From Paramacrobiotus metropolitanus (lineage: Eukaryota > Tardigrada > Eutardigrada > Parachela > Macrobiotidae), in assembly GCF_019649055.1 (NCBI RefSeq), contig NW_026570274.1:62001-126000 (forward strand): a stretch of DNA of 64,000 nucleotides, in the 5' to 3' direction. Position 1 is the first letter of the stretch. Each line of letters begins with the position of its first letter. Positions 25,101 through 35,558 of the stretch are shown piece by piece. The position numbers and the translations under genes are program-made. Below the pieces are notes generated by a model. The model worked only from the letters and a program-made list of their open reading frames with translations. It was not told the origin of the DNA and ran no database searches.

Positions 25101-25991
25101 GCTCCACCAGTACGCCACGCCACTTTGCCGCCGGTGGGGACCGCGGGCGGCCCGTCGACCAGTAACAGTATGCCGGGGTTCGCCACGCGGCGCTCCTTCG
25201 CGCAGCGCACCGCGTCGGATCATTATCTGGCGCGGCATGACAGCGAGGACAACGAGGAGATTAGCCTCAACTCACCGGATGCGCGCCTCGTTACCAGCTC
25301 GATTGAGTATATTGTGGAGTATCATCTGCAGAATGATGCCATTCAAGAGGTGCGTATAGGTTAAAGTAGCAGTACAGGCAGTACTCCAGTAGTAATGCAC
25401 GTACCGGCCATAATCACGCTTCCTTCATTTAAAACAACCACGTTCATATGTTTTCCTTTATTTAAACTCTGCAGATAACTATTCCATTGCATAAAAACTG
25501 CTCATAAATGGTAAAGTTATAAATTTGCTTGCTAAAGAAAAGTTAATTATCTGTAAATATATTTTGTAAGTAAATATATGTGTACCAGTTTACGGTACAT
25601 ACTCGTGCTCATATAACTGTAATACTATAGTTTTTGCATTTCGATAGTTATGTAATTCGTTGTTTTGCACTAATAATTAATCGTATGTAGCGCCTTTGTC
25701 GATAAAATGCGGATGCGTGCTGTGGCAAACCGTATGTTTCAAGATAACACTCATGACAGAGCTTTCATGTACTGCTGTTACCTATTAGTGATTAAACTAG
25801 TCATGTACGTATTTTGATTTTGGTGGTAACTGCAGGTGGAAGATGATTGGAAATACGTGGCCTTAGTGGTTGATCGTTTGTTACTGTGGATCTTTTTTGT
25901 GGCAACCACCGTGGGATCATTCAAGATACTCCTCAGCTCCGAGACGATATTCGAGACACTGGATCAAGCTGCCGCTCGTCATCAGCTCTGA
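22169..25991 (+). CDS. Nicotinic acetylcholine receptor subunit, non-alpha, with frame breaks
   Basis: Cys-loop ligand-gated cation channel subunit. Exons 22169-22238, 22317-22453, 23013-23057, 23128-23237, 23407-23487, 24339-25349 and 25836-25991. The 45-bp and 110-bp third and fourth exons match the conserved nicotinic gene pattern. A signal peptide opens the protein. The ligand domain has WDPANYGGVTTIRLPVDKIW and a Cys loop C-x13-C (STCDIKVHNFPFDEQIC). Loop C (AIGFRNTYRKSDKD) lacks vicinal cysteines, so this is a beta-type subunit. M2 begins GEKVALSISILLTLNVFLL; the Glu after Gly indicates cation selectivity. M4 is in the last exon. Three breaks: between ADGK and LWLPPSIY (one base plus about a dozen residues short of the family), between GYQ and SGTWDLV near 24450, and in a GGTGGGG run near 25135 in the M3-M4 loop. 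Each side stays conserved, so sequencing indels are as likely as a dying gene. Confidence 0.85.
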
Positions 25992-26339
25992 CCAATCACG
26001 ACGCTGGACGTAGTCAGTGCAGCGCGAAACGTGTCAGTCTGATGATATGGGGCAAACAGCCGCTGTGCTCGATTACGGTTGACTCAATTGGCCAAAGAAA
26101 CTGTATTTACAGAACCAATCGCCACACTTTTGTGCATTGCCTGCGTTTAATTAATAAATTACCTGGAACGCATTTTAAGAGTTTTCCCTTGAACATTTTA
26201 ATTAACCTGGTGGTTTTTCTCTTTTTGCTCATTGTGCGCATCGATTACTGTTTGTCAAAAAATTATTCTATAATCAAAAATGGAAATTAAAGAAGCATGA
26301 AGTTATGGAGTGGACGAGATGCGCCGGTATTTCACTTCA
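25992..26339. other. Short convergent intergenic spacer
   Basis: AT-rich sequence between the stop codons of the receptor (+) and the first paralogue-family gene (-). It should hold both 3' ends. No other feature seen. Confidence 0.5.
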
Positions 26340-27183
26340 TCATAAACATTCGGACCATGGCGAGTCTGCAACGAAAACATCAAAATCGATACAGATCTGA
26401 TATAAAAACCTGTCAAAAGAAGCACGTACAACAATAAGATGGTCGCCACAGTCGCTAAACGTATAATGGATATAGTAAATTATCCCAACGGTTTTCTCGC
26501 AAATTTGGTATAAATCCCTTTTCTTTTCGTTCCACTGGAATGTATCCTACAACCGGCGTCAGTCGTACATAAATATGGATTGTGAGTATTGAGTGATGAA
26601 CCGTTATTTACCAGAACGGAATTCTGCGTCTCGGACGTATTGCTTTTCCCCGCCCACCGCAGCAGCGTCCGGCCATGCCCAATGGCGTCCAACTGAAAGT
26701 GGGCGTACCACGGATGGATATTCGTACCGGGGAGCTCCACTTCTAGGACGTATTCATTAACGGCGGAAGGTACTTTCCAGATCTTTAAACGACTGTTTCT
26801 TTCGGAAGCCGTTTTTGCCAACTCTGGTTTGTAGCCTAAATTTACAAGCACAGCCTTATTAATTTGAGATATTATTTCATCTGCATCTAGGTATTAGATT
26901 CCTGTATTGTCTTCATATCCAGAAACAGTTTATCCAAACGCACAACAGCCTTGTCTTTTATCTTACATACAGAGTATATAAAATCAGTTTCTGTGTGCAT
27001 ATTAATTTGATGTACAAGGTATCCATTTCTAAGTTAAGAACGTCGATAATAGGTACATCGTACGCGAAGTGACTATAATTATTATTCATGCATTCACTCA
27101 CCAATGTCCAGTAAGAACTTTTCACTATTTTTATTGTGGTAACTTTCATATGTTCCCAACGGCAACCCGCTCTCGTAGCCCAT
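26340..27183 (-). CDS. Unrecognised paralogue family, copy 1 (intact)
   Basis: Three exons: A 27183-27102, B 26835-26612, C 26546-26340. Donors GTGAGTG and GTAAAT and acceptors AATTTAG and TTGTAG join in matching phases, and the total of 513 nt gives about 170 residues. Exon A holds LPLGTYESYHNKNSEKFLLD, exon B begins YKPELAKT and holds HFQLDAIGHGRTLLRW, exon C holds DTFQWNEKKRDLYQICEK and IIYYIHYTF. The start could lie further upstream: the frame is open above 27183. I do not recognise the family. It is shared by copies at 28754-29254 and 31750-31858, so it is real coding sequence under recent duplication. No signal peptide or membrane segment is evident from the chosen start. The C-terminal 35 residues are not shared with copy 2. 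Confidence 0.65.
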
Positions 27184-28753
27184 TTTGTCCACCGTGAAGT
27201 TGTCGCTTTTTGTGATCAGCAGCGAAATGGTCATGAAAAAAATATGTGAGAAAGAAGAATCTTTTTGTTGGCTGGAGTTTCAAAAAGGTAATCCGTTGTA
27301 CAGTATTGCTCTCGTTTCATTACTGTAGAAAACTTTACCAAGGGAAACGCATACACTGTTATGTTCATGCGCCCTGTAATAACAAAATCATGGAAGTGTT
27401 GTTCAGCATCTACTGCACCTGTCGGAAAAGCATATGAGCGACACGATAATAAACAAATAAGTCAGCATTTTTTTACTGTCTGATGTCAGATGCATTTGCG
27501 GCTACACGGAACAGTCTAGCCGAAAGGTGCATACACACGGTACATGAATCGTACTACTTTATAATAACCGGCTCCGGTAGAGTATACAATTTTGTATTTC
27601 TTAATCTACTGCCTATCAGTTTTGTGCACATAGCCATACGCAGTAACACACAAAACCATATTTTGTTATGTTGCAGTTATAAGCTGTTTACGAGCGCTTT
27701 CGGCATAACAAGTACTTGGGTATCTGCGAGTACAATCTGACGACAAAAAACAACAACATAGCAATTAATTTTATGAAACGGTAGGCCTACGTACGTTTAA
27801 TACAAACCCAAGATTTAATTTGTTTTCAAATTAAATAAATCTAGAAACGTTTAACAAACAAACGTTTAACAACAGCGTGTATCTGTATTTTGCACTTTAT
27901 TAAGGGCTCTATAGAGAGGCACATATAAACAGTGAAAATGCCAAGAGTTCTGTGATACCATCAGATTACGCTTACACGAATCAGCAAAGTGCACAAAAAT
28001 GACATTACATAAAATTACACTATTAAATTCAAGTGAAAAGCGCGCTCTCACGAAAACTATTTATGAATGTACAGATACTTGAATTAACTGACGAAGGTTT
28101 TTTGCCCAAATGTGATAGCGACTAATCTTATATCTATAGAAGTATTTTCAAAGTGTTCCCCACGTTGGCACATGAGCAAATGACGAGCAAATATCGAGTA
28201 CAGTTTGCAAATGCAATATACAGGAATTCAGCTGCGAAAATTAATGTATCCATCACTGAATGCGCTTGAATCTCACTTCCGCACTCTTTGTTGGGCCCTG
28301 ACGAGTCTGAAAATTAAGAAGACTGAACTGATACCAATTAGAATAAGAAAAATACCGTATACTTGTGTGACTGAATGTAAAACAATGTCATGCGAGTGCT
28401 TAAGGGGGATTAGTTTATAGCAGGTCTCCGATTTTATAAATAACAGATTTTCTAAACTAAGTATTTCTTATAAAACAAACATATTTGAAACAAGTTAGAT
28501 ATCGTAGAACGGATGAGTCATTCATTTCTTATGTATTTTTTTTTCGAAGGCGGTCGTAAAGGAAGCAAATAGCTGGCGCAGCTGATAATTTAACAGCGGG
28601 CGCGATTGATTGTTTGTCTGTTTCTGGTAAAAGAGTATTTATTATAACTATATATTTATTATACTGTAACTTTTACGTATTTATTATTATATATTAGTCC
28701 CCTTAACTGGATAATTTTTTATAATGTAAATATAACGACAGTCAAGTACTGGA
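27184..28753. other. Gap between family copies 1 and 2
   Basis: AT-rich DNA with only short unsupported frames on both strands (27246-27437, 27483-27740, 28205-28420). Exon sequences upstream of 27183 for copy 1, if any, would be here. The last 100 bp should carry the 3' end of copy 2. Confidence 0.4.
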
Positions 28754-29254
28754 TTATAAGCTCACATTCACAAGTACACTTCCGCCGTTGCAGAACGTAT
28801 AATGTACGTAATAAATAACTCCATCACTTTTCTCGCAGACGCGGTACAAATCCTGCTGGTCATCATCCCATTGAAAGGTATTCTGCAATGAAAGAATTTT
28901 ATTAGAACATGCACTTTGACTGACAATACGGGCACCGTTTTTGTGCTTTGTTCATACTATATAGTATGAATTATTTGAACTAATCATGCATGTACGGTAC
29001 AAAAAATACTGTAGCAATATTTTGATTACGGTGATTGTGTTGAGCGAGGCGGCGCCGTTGATTCCACCGCCCAGCTGGTGCACCGTGCGACTGTGACCTT
29101 TGGCATCCAAATTGTATGGGCGTTTGCCAGGGTGGTATGTCGGTGTTCAGCACCGTCACCTCCAGAATGTAGTGGTTGGCCGCTGCCGAGCCGTGGCGGA
29201 GTGTTAGATGATTAACGTTTTGAGCCAGGGTCTTCGCTAAATCTGGCCGGTATC
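28754..29254 (-). pseudogene. Unrecognised paralogue family, copy 2 (frame break, exon A missing)
   Basis: Exon B 29254-29030 (acceptor ATTCGCAG, donor GTAATC) begins YRPDLAKTLAQNVNHLTLRH and contains a Trp-bearing NTDIPPWQTP matching NTNIHPWYAH of copy 1. It then breaks: one extra T in a CAATTTGG run shifts the frame, after which LDAKGHSRTVHQLGGG resumes. Exon C 28882-28754 (acceptor CATTGCAG) encodes NTFQWDDDQQDLYRVCEK and VIYYVHYTF and ends after VNVSL. Exon junction phases equal those of copy 1. No exon A is seen between 29255 and the MITE at 29964. Either a decaying copy or a one-base assembly error combined with an exon A displaced by insertions. Confidence 0.65.
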
Positions 29255-29267
29255 CTGCGAATCACAA

Positions 29268-29672
29268 CGCATCAATGTCATCATACGTACAGTACGTACT
29301 GGCTATATCTATATATGCCGTTTATATACAGTACCATAAGTAGCGTACTTTAATATCTCGTATGTATGTTTAAAGTTAAAAGAGATACGAGTAGTTCAGT
29401 AACAATGCTATAGAACAGAGCGTACATGGTAATAAAACACCCTAAAATATTTCGTACGGTACGTTACGTACTGTATAAGATAATTATGCCATAATATTAC
29501 TAATAATTATAGATATTATGGATATATGTACTTATCTCATACAGTTACGTACCGTATGAGATAAGTACGTGACTGTACGTCATTAATGATAAGGTGTAAG
29601 CCAATATTACGCATCAAATCTCATCATACGTACAATACGTACTGGCTATATCTATATATGCCGTTTATATAC
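29268..29672 (+). repeat. Direct repeat pair of about 62 bp
   Basis: The segment 29268-29329 recurs at 29610-29672 with few changes; the core CATCATACGTAC, then CTGGCTATATCTATATATGC, then CGTTTATATA, is nearly identical. The first copy abuts the acceptor of exon B of the broken gene. The intervening 280 bp is rich in GTAC and contains the hairpin at 29528-29568. Confidence 0.8.
29528..29568. repeat. Perfect 15-bp hairpin
   Basis: Left arm GTACTTATCTCATAC (29528-29542), 11-nt loop, right arm its exact reverse complement (29554-29568). Confidence 0.9.
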
Positions 29673-29963
29673 ATGCCGTTTTTTTATAAGTACGTAAGAA
29701 CTTCTCGGAAATTTTAGTAACATTTATTTAGTATCATAGTGCATTATACTTTTGTATTCAACCCTGTTGTGAGTTAATAATTATGTAGATAGCTTAAGCT
29801 TCGCAAGTATCAGCTACAACAGTGTTAAGTATGCCGTAAATTCAGTTTGTAGGAGGAAGGGTTTCAACAATGTTGTACCGTATACAACCAATTATGTAGA
29901 GCCAGAACCAGCAATGTACTCGTTGTTGAGTAGCTGTGTTGGGTAGCTGTGTTGCTGCACAAG

Positions 29964-30740
29964 TAGAGATGGGCAAACTAAAATTAGTCGACTAATTAAC
30001 GGTTAACTTCGGTTAACCTGACCAAAACTAAAAAAATTAGTTTAACAAACTTTAGTAACTAAAAAGTTTAGTCAGAAAGTTTTTAGTGACTAAATATTTT
30101 AGTCAAGTCGATTTTAGTTACTATATTTCCACGGTTAACCGGTTAATCGCAATTGTGAGGTTAGTGCAGCGACAAACCAAGCCCAAATGTACAGAATAAA
30201 TTTGTTGGTGTATTACACACCTTCCCTGTACTCGGTATTTCTCTGATGCTCGCCTAAAGTAAGACATGGCGAAACTACGGGTGGACGACTCCAGCAGTAC
30301 AAGGGGATGTGTGAAACATGTTGATTTACGGCTATAAATCCCAGTGTCTGAGTGAGCCGGACTAATTTTAATGACTGACTGCACATACAATGTCATGCAC
30401 TACTAGTATCCTTCAATCGAGGAACACATTTTAAAGACAAATTTATTGGTTCTCATCAGTGAAATAAATTTTGATTCCGTGCGCAACAAAGTTTTACAAA
30501 CGACAATAGCCTGGATGCAGTGAATTACACTCCTTTTGAAAGCGGAAAAATTTATTTTAGTCTCGGTTAACTTTGGTTAACCGGTTAAAAATTTTAACCA
30601 ACTTGTGGTTAACCGCTAAGAAATTTAGTCGCCAACGTTTAGTTGACTAAAAGTTTTAACCAAGTCAGTTTTAGCAACTAAAACTTTTAACCGAGTTTTA
30701 GTTTAGTTTAGTTTAGTCAGTTTTAGTTTGCCCATCTCTA
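29964..30740. mobile_element. hAT-type MITE, 777 bp, with 8-bp target duplication
   Basis: Ends are 20-bp perfect terminal inverted repeats, TAGAGATGGGCAAACTAAAA. They are flanked by an identical 8-bp direct repeat TGCACAAG at 29956-29963 and 30741-30748. An 8-bp duplication and TAGAGATGGGCAAA-like ends are classic for the hAT superfamily. The subterminal regions repeat GGTTAAC and TTTAGT motifs on both sides (30000-30120 and 30545-30715). Inside there is only a short minus-strand frame (30121-30396) with no recognisable transposase, so the element is non-autonomous. The exact flanks point to a fairly recent insertion. Confidence 0.92.
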
Positions 30741-30748
30741 TGCACAAG

Positions 30749-31338
30749 CACGGTCTCGGCTATCAACTGATGGTAACGGCACAGTCGGTAAAAAGGTAAG
30801 TCGGTAACGGTAAGTCGGTCTATCAAAACAAGGTACACCTTCCTCGTACCATAATTAATGCAGTCAAAAGGTATGTACAATAGTATGTACGCGCCACCGT
30901 CGCTACGCCGCCCCGTCATTACGCGTGCTATACGAATATTGATAGTTAATATAGATACGAGTATATCGTAGTGCATATGAACAGCCCATAAATACATACA
31001 TATAAATATTATATATATACAATGGACGCCATAAATGTGGTTACACCGATAGCCGATAGCGCTATGCATGCATGCATATCATAGCGCTATCGGCTATCGG
31101 TGTAACGGTAACCACATTGGCGGCGTCCACTGTACATACATACATATTATGGTCTGTAGATAATATAGATAATTATCTAGTTTATTCAAGCAATTCCATG
31201 CAGTATAATGGGCGGCGTATGCCTGAAGTAATAAGTACCGTAATAGTGTGTTGTATTTAATGTGCAGCAACCAATAGCATTATTTTTAAAAATTGACTGT
31301 ACTTTATTTCAAAAGCGTGATAACAATATCAAGATCTA
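30749..31338. other. Repeat-rich spacer
   Basis: No gene seen. Contains GTCGGTAA repeats (30785-30815), a long inverted repeat centred near 31073 and AT-rich flanks. Confidence 0.5.
31023..31136. repeat. Long inverted repeat with 26-bp perfect core
   Basis: Arms TTACACCGATAGCCGATAGC plus GCTATG (31041-31066) and the exact complement at 31080-31105, around a 13-nt loop of ATGC repeats. Imperfect pairing continues outward: GGACGCCATAAATGTGG on the left pairs with CCACATTGGCGGCGTCC on the right. The whole could fold as a hairpin of about 50 bp. It may be a foldback element or a young palindromic duplication. Confidence 0.85.
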
Positions 31339-31590
31339 ATTACGGTTAAACGAAACAACGTTCTCTACGGTACCGATTACTGAAACAGCATTATCACGTT
31401 GTATTGCTAAAGAGATGTTCTGTTTCAAAAACTCCAGACTACGATCGAATCTCGCCGGTTTGTAGTAAAATCCTCTTCCCAATCTCGTTAACAAATCGTT
31501 TGGCAGATGTACCAAAACTGCCGAATGTTTCAAAACCAACAGCCGTAAATTCGTGAGAAAAAAAATTGGCATTTGTGTGTCTGCCTCATG
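31339..31590 (-). mobile_element. Retroelement C-terminal remnant
   Basis: The frame contains LEFLKQNISLAIQRDNAVSV followed by IGTVENV. This matches the end of the better-preserved remnant at 53.0-54.0 kb (FLRQRLSLEIQRENAASV, then LGTV). That C-terminal signature I associate with a group of non-LTR-type reverse transcriptase polyproteins common in aquatic invertebrates. Only the last 80 or so residues survive, and there is no RT core. It sits where exon B of family copy 3 would be expected. Confidence 0.6.
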
Positions 31591-31749
31591 CGAAAAACAA
31601 ACATCCTGGTGATATGTACTGGTGATATGTACTGTGATATGATATGTACTGAAGCTGCGTGTTGACATAGAAGTATGCAAGTATACTTCTATGGATATAT
31701 AGTATCAACTGATCGACAAAATTGATTAGAAGAAAAACAGCATACTCAC

Positions 31750-31858
31750 CAATGTCCAAGAAAAACGCTTCACTGTTGTTATCATAGTAACTCTCGTAAA
31801 TTCCAACTGGAAGCGTCCACGTCTCTATACAGTCCGTCGATTTTGATTCGGGCTGCAT
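31750..31858 (-). pseudogene. Unrecognised paralogue family, copy 3 (exon A only)
   Basis: Encodes MQPESKSTDCIETW then TLPVGIYESYYDNNSEAFFL and DIG, ending at a GTGAGT donor in the same phase as copy 1 exon A. ATG at 31858 is the nearest start; the frame stays open up to 31894. No matching exon B or C follows on the minus strand before copy 2, where a retroelement remnant and the MITE occur instead. It could be an orphaned exon, or the true exon A of copy 2 separated from it by about 2.5 kb of inserted DNA; the phases allow that splice. Confidence 0.55.
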
Positions 31859-32890
31859 GGTCTCAATATGGTTTTTATCAAAGATAAGATTCACGTTTTG
31901 CGATAAAGGTAAATTTACCTATTCCATGAAGAATAAGACAGAATCTTTCAACAGCAGCACTAGAGCACAGTTCTAAAAAGTGCTCTCGAAATCGCGCGAG
32001 CCGTAGAAACCATGGAACCAGTCGCTCTAGCCTGATTTCAGAATATTTCTGTGGAAGTATACAGTTATTAGTCTTATGTCCTGAGGTAATTAAATACCGG
32101 TAGGCACAGCGGGCAAATGCAGCGCATATAAAACTACGCATATCTACATATAAACTACTACGTAGGGTAGCTGTGCGTCAGTGCAAGGCTGCAAGCGGAT
32201 ACTACCAGAAAGATTAGACTTATTTAGAGATAACGAACAAAACCGCTTTGCTGATCGTATTGAGAGGAGTACGATGCTGTGTATTGTATTATGGAGAGGA
32301 GTTTCTCTGCTTTAATCATTCAGTATGCCTTGTCCAGTTGCTCGGTCAGTGTTACATAATACACAAAGAAACCATAGTCAAGGCGAATATGCTGCATGTT
32401 TTGTATGCAATATATCTATATAAATACATGGCAATACAGAATAATCTGTGCTTTCGTAATACCATACCAAACCAGTGCCGCTTTACAAAACCGCTGATAT
32501 ATGGTATGCCATGGTAATACAGTAAGTATACATTTGGTTAACAACTTGACTTTGCACGAATTAAAGTTCAATTTTATATTAAAGGCAACGCGAGAAAATG
32601 CAACGGATGCACTGTGCAAATTCTCCACAACGTAAATAAATCTGTGCGAAAATGAGCAAACGCGTCAAATCGCGAGTTCTCAGTTTCTCAGTATTTATTT
32701 CCAGTCAATCGCGACAACCTCCATCTCATCACAGAGCGTCTCATTGACCCAACACTGCCAAAAACACCTACACAAATAAAACACAAACACACCGACAGGG
32801 AACCGCATTAATTTAATTCCTATTTATATCCTGTTCCATCCATTAAATGCTGACACACACCCGTTCAAATAAAATCAAACCGACAAATGC
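31859..32890. other. Intergenic
   Basis: No gene supported. The frames at 31878-32141 (-) and 32248-32517 (+) have no family resemblance. The right end is the 3' flank of the subunit d gene. Confidence 0.5.
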
Positions 32891-34881
32891 TTAATGGTGG
32901 TTGTCGTTAATGTCGAACTTCTTCTCCAAGTGCGACTTCGGACCAATATTCCAGGTGCCGCTGCCGACCTCGTAGGGGATACCGAAGCGGGGATTGTAGT
33001 TGTGCGGCCACATGGTCTGGTAGCGCTTCTGATCCAGCCCAAAGGAGTGCTCGGGGAAGCTCAGCACATACTCCTCCTCCGTCATCAGATGAATCGGCAC
33101 AATCTCCTCCCAACGACGCAACTACAGATGCGACACGGAACTACTGATCAAATCACACTTACATAAACACAATTCACAGCGCATCTTAAAACAATTATGT
33201 ACAGTACATGCACACTGATCCGTCAACATACACGAGCGAAGTCAGGGAAGAAATAACATTCAATATATTATAAATATGCGCAATATACGAGTATTTCTAA
33301 CAAAAACATTCTCACTTCGCACTTTACTGTCAAGCACAGTAGCGCCCACATCAGCAAGTGATCTATCTAGTGCGCCATTACACTACGTTACCACATGTGC
33401 GACAATACTACCGCGTGGAAAGTTACCTACTGTCTACTGAGTACCCGTCCCTCCATGAAATATCAACAAGGCATAAGGGATACAAAAAAAACAAAACAAC
33501 AGCGAACTCACAAATACAACGGTAAACAATTACAATTACAGCGTGGCATTAGGGAAAACCAAACAGCTAACTGCACGAGTTTTGTAACACATAAATAATT
33601 TACTCAAGGCACACCGCCTCTAATTTGAAAGCAATTAAAATCATCTCAACGAATATTAGAATTTCAATCAAACTTATCAACAAATTATTATTATTGACTA
33701 GAATTCAATTGAAATTCTCTCAACGAAGTCTAGCAAATTCGAAAAATGCTTTTCATCCAGTGTGAATCTACGCCATTTTTACCGTAAGAATAATAAGAAA
33801 AAATACATAAAAACGAAGAAAAATAATGGATACATAAACATAAATAAATCAAGTACATCACATACATAAATAAACGAAGCACATTAGTAGAATATTAACG
33901 CACACCCACAAACTGAAAAATCTATTACGAAACTGATTCTGGAATTTCATGATTATTTTATAATGTACCTGTAACTTTAATGTAACTTTACCTGCTGTTT
34001 ATGATCAGCCACGCGCTCCTCAGACTCCTTAACAAATTCTTGAACAGCCTTAATCTGCAAACGAGAGCATCGGTGTGAACAAAGAAAGCTATAAACTGTT
34101 AATTATCAACTTTAAATGTATAGTTGATTTGAATCATTTAATAATGTGAACAACATGCTCAAAATGCCAATACACGTTTCAGCAACACTTCACAAATCAG
34201 TCTTACTGTTTCCTGTTCCTGTTGATCGATCTCCTTTGTTCGCGTATCGGCCGGAAATGGCACTTTTAAAGCCTCATACTGCAAAAACAAAGATTTCCAT
34301 GCCACACTAGCCAATACAGCAAAACTTTTAAGTTACAAAACAAAAGCATTAAAATTCACTATTTTATTCGAATTTCCTCGAATTATCGTTTTCTTCCAAT
34401 TCCAGAATCCAGATGCAAGGCACATCCATGGACCCGCACTAACACCGTATTAATTTTTTAAATATTTGTTATTAATATTTAAAGTGAACTGCACTCGAGG
34501 AGATCACGATTCGCATGAGCTGGGCGGATAAATTAATAAAACGAAATAATGCGAAATTATACTGCAGAGAACACAGGATCAGCGTTTTTCAGCTTACCGA
34601 ACGTTTCATCTCCTCGACTAACTGCGTATTCGGTATCCGCGATGCATAATATCCCCAATCGATGGCGGGTTGGGATTCGGGATGCGCCATAACTCTGCAA
34701 AACACACCAAGAACCCAATGCAGACGACATCCGTGATTAAACGCACTGCTGCTGCGTACTTGCTCAGATAGGCATCATGACGCGCTTTGAAGGCTTTGGC
34801 CTGCGCCTGCTGCGTCGGCGGGATGCGGGCGTTGAAGGCGGCCCAGTCAATGGAGGATTTAGTAACACGGCGGGCTGCCAT
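32891..34881 (-). CDS. ATP5PD: Mitochondrial ATP synthase subunit d
   Basis: Subunit d is part of the peripheral stalk that holds F1 against Fo in mitochondrial ATP synthase. Five exons: 34881-34760, 34694-34598, 34278-34207, 34054-33992, 33121-32891, all with GT-AG borders and consistent phases. The protein opens MAARRVTKSSIDWAAF, nearly identical to animal subunit d. It continues QPAIDWGYY (family PAIDWxYY), YEALKVPFPAD (family ALKVPxPED), a charged helix IKAVQEFVKESEERVADHKQ, and ends with YPxxWPH-like YQTMWPHNYNP. The length of about 194 residues exceeds the usual 160-178 because of a C-terminal tail after WPHN. Start at 34881 is fixed by the conserved N-terminus. Intact and head to head with KIN17. 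Strongly expressed housekeeping function expected. Confidence 0.95.
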
Positions 34882-35558
34882 TTTTTCTACAACTTCCGAT
34901 TTCAAACAGTCCACAATTCGCGTGGAATACCAGAAAAATCTGCTCTCCTACGTCGGGCACTGGACTGACTGGAGGAAAAATTTCCTGCGCCTACTGCAGG
35001 CGTAAGGGCGGAATCACAGATCGCGTAACGAGAATTTCATGGGGCGTTTGCGTAATCGCTGTACCTCCGCCACGGGGCGGGTATCAGTCGGTATAACTAT
35101 TGGCTCGTTTCCGTTACGCGTTACGTGGCATGTTGTAAAAGTGCGTTTGCTCGACGTCGAAGTTGTAAGTACTCGTACTGTACGACAGTATGTACGAGTA
35201 CTTACAACTTACTACCTATAAATTTTTTCAGGATTTTTCACTGTTTTTCAATTTTTCATGTTTTCACTTTCGTTTTCAAGATGCACTTCTTCTTTTGAAC
35301 CTTGGATTTGGATGGTTCTATCAATCTAGTTATACTTCTGACTAGATTGTGATCACTACTTCGATTTTTATGATTTTTGATTGGAAAAACAGTTTGCAAA
35401 ATCCTCGAACTTGACAGTCTGTTACAGACTTCAGCATCTTGTAATCTTGTTGATAACTTGTTACTTGATTGAGTGTGTGCCAGTGTACCATTTCGTCTTG
35501 CGACTTCTCCAGTGCTCACTGCACAGGATTTTGTATTCTTCATCATTTGTGAGGAGAA
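34882..35558. promoter_or_regulatory. Divergent promoter between ATP5PD and KIN17
   Basis: The start codons of two housekeeping genes point away from each other across 677 bp, so both promoters lie here. The interval contains GC-richer DNA (34990-35150) and a perfect 19-bp hairpin at 35160-35210. I see no clear TATA box for either gene. Confidence 0.6.
35160..35210. repeat. Perfect 19-bp hairpin in divergent promoter
   Basis: Left arm AAGTTGTAAGTACTCGTAC (35160-35178), 13-nt loop TGTACGACAGTAT, right arm the exact reverse complement (35192-35210). The core GTACGAGTAC recurs elsewhere in the window, for example near 40410 and 49175. Confidence 0.92.

Noticed and set aside
24584-25238. Minus-strand frames opposite the receptor
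   Set aside because: Shadows of the GC-rich receptor exon.
27169-27195. 15-bp match (CATTTTGTCCACCGT) to the array unit at 7.4 kb
   Set aside because: It lies in exon A coding sequence and one such match is expected by chance in 64 kb.
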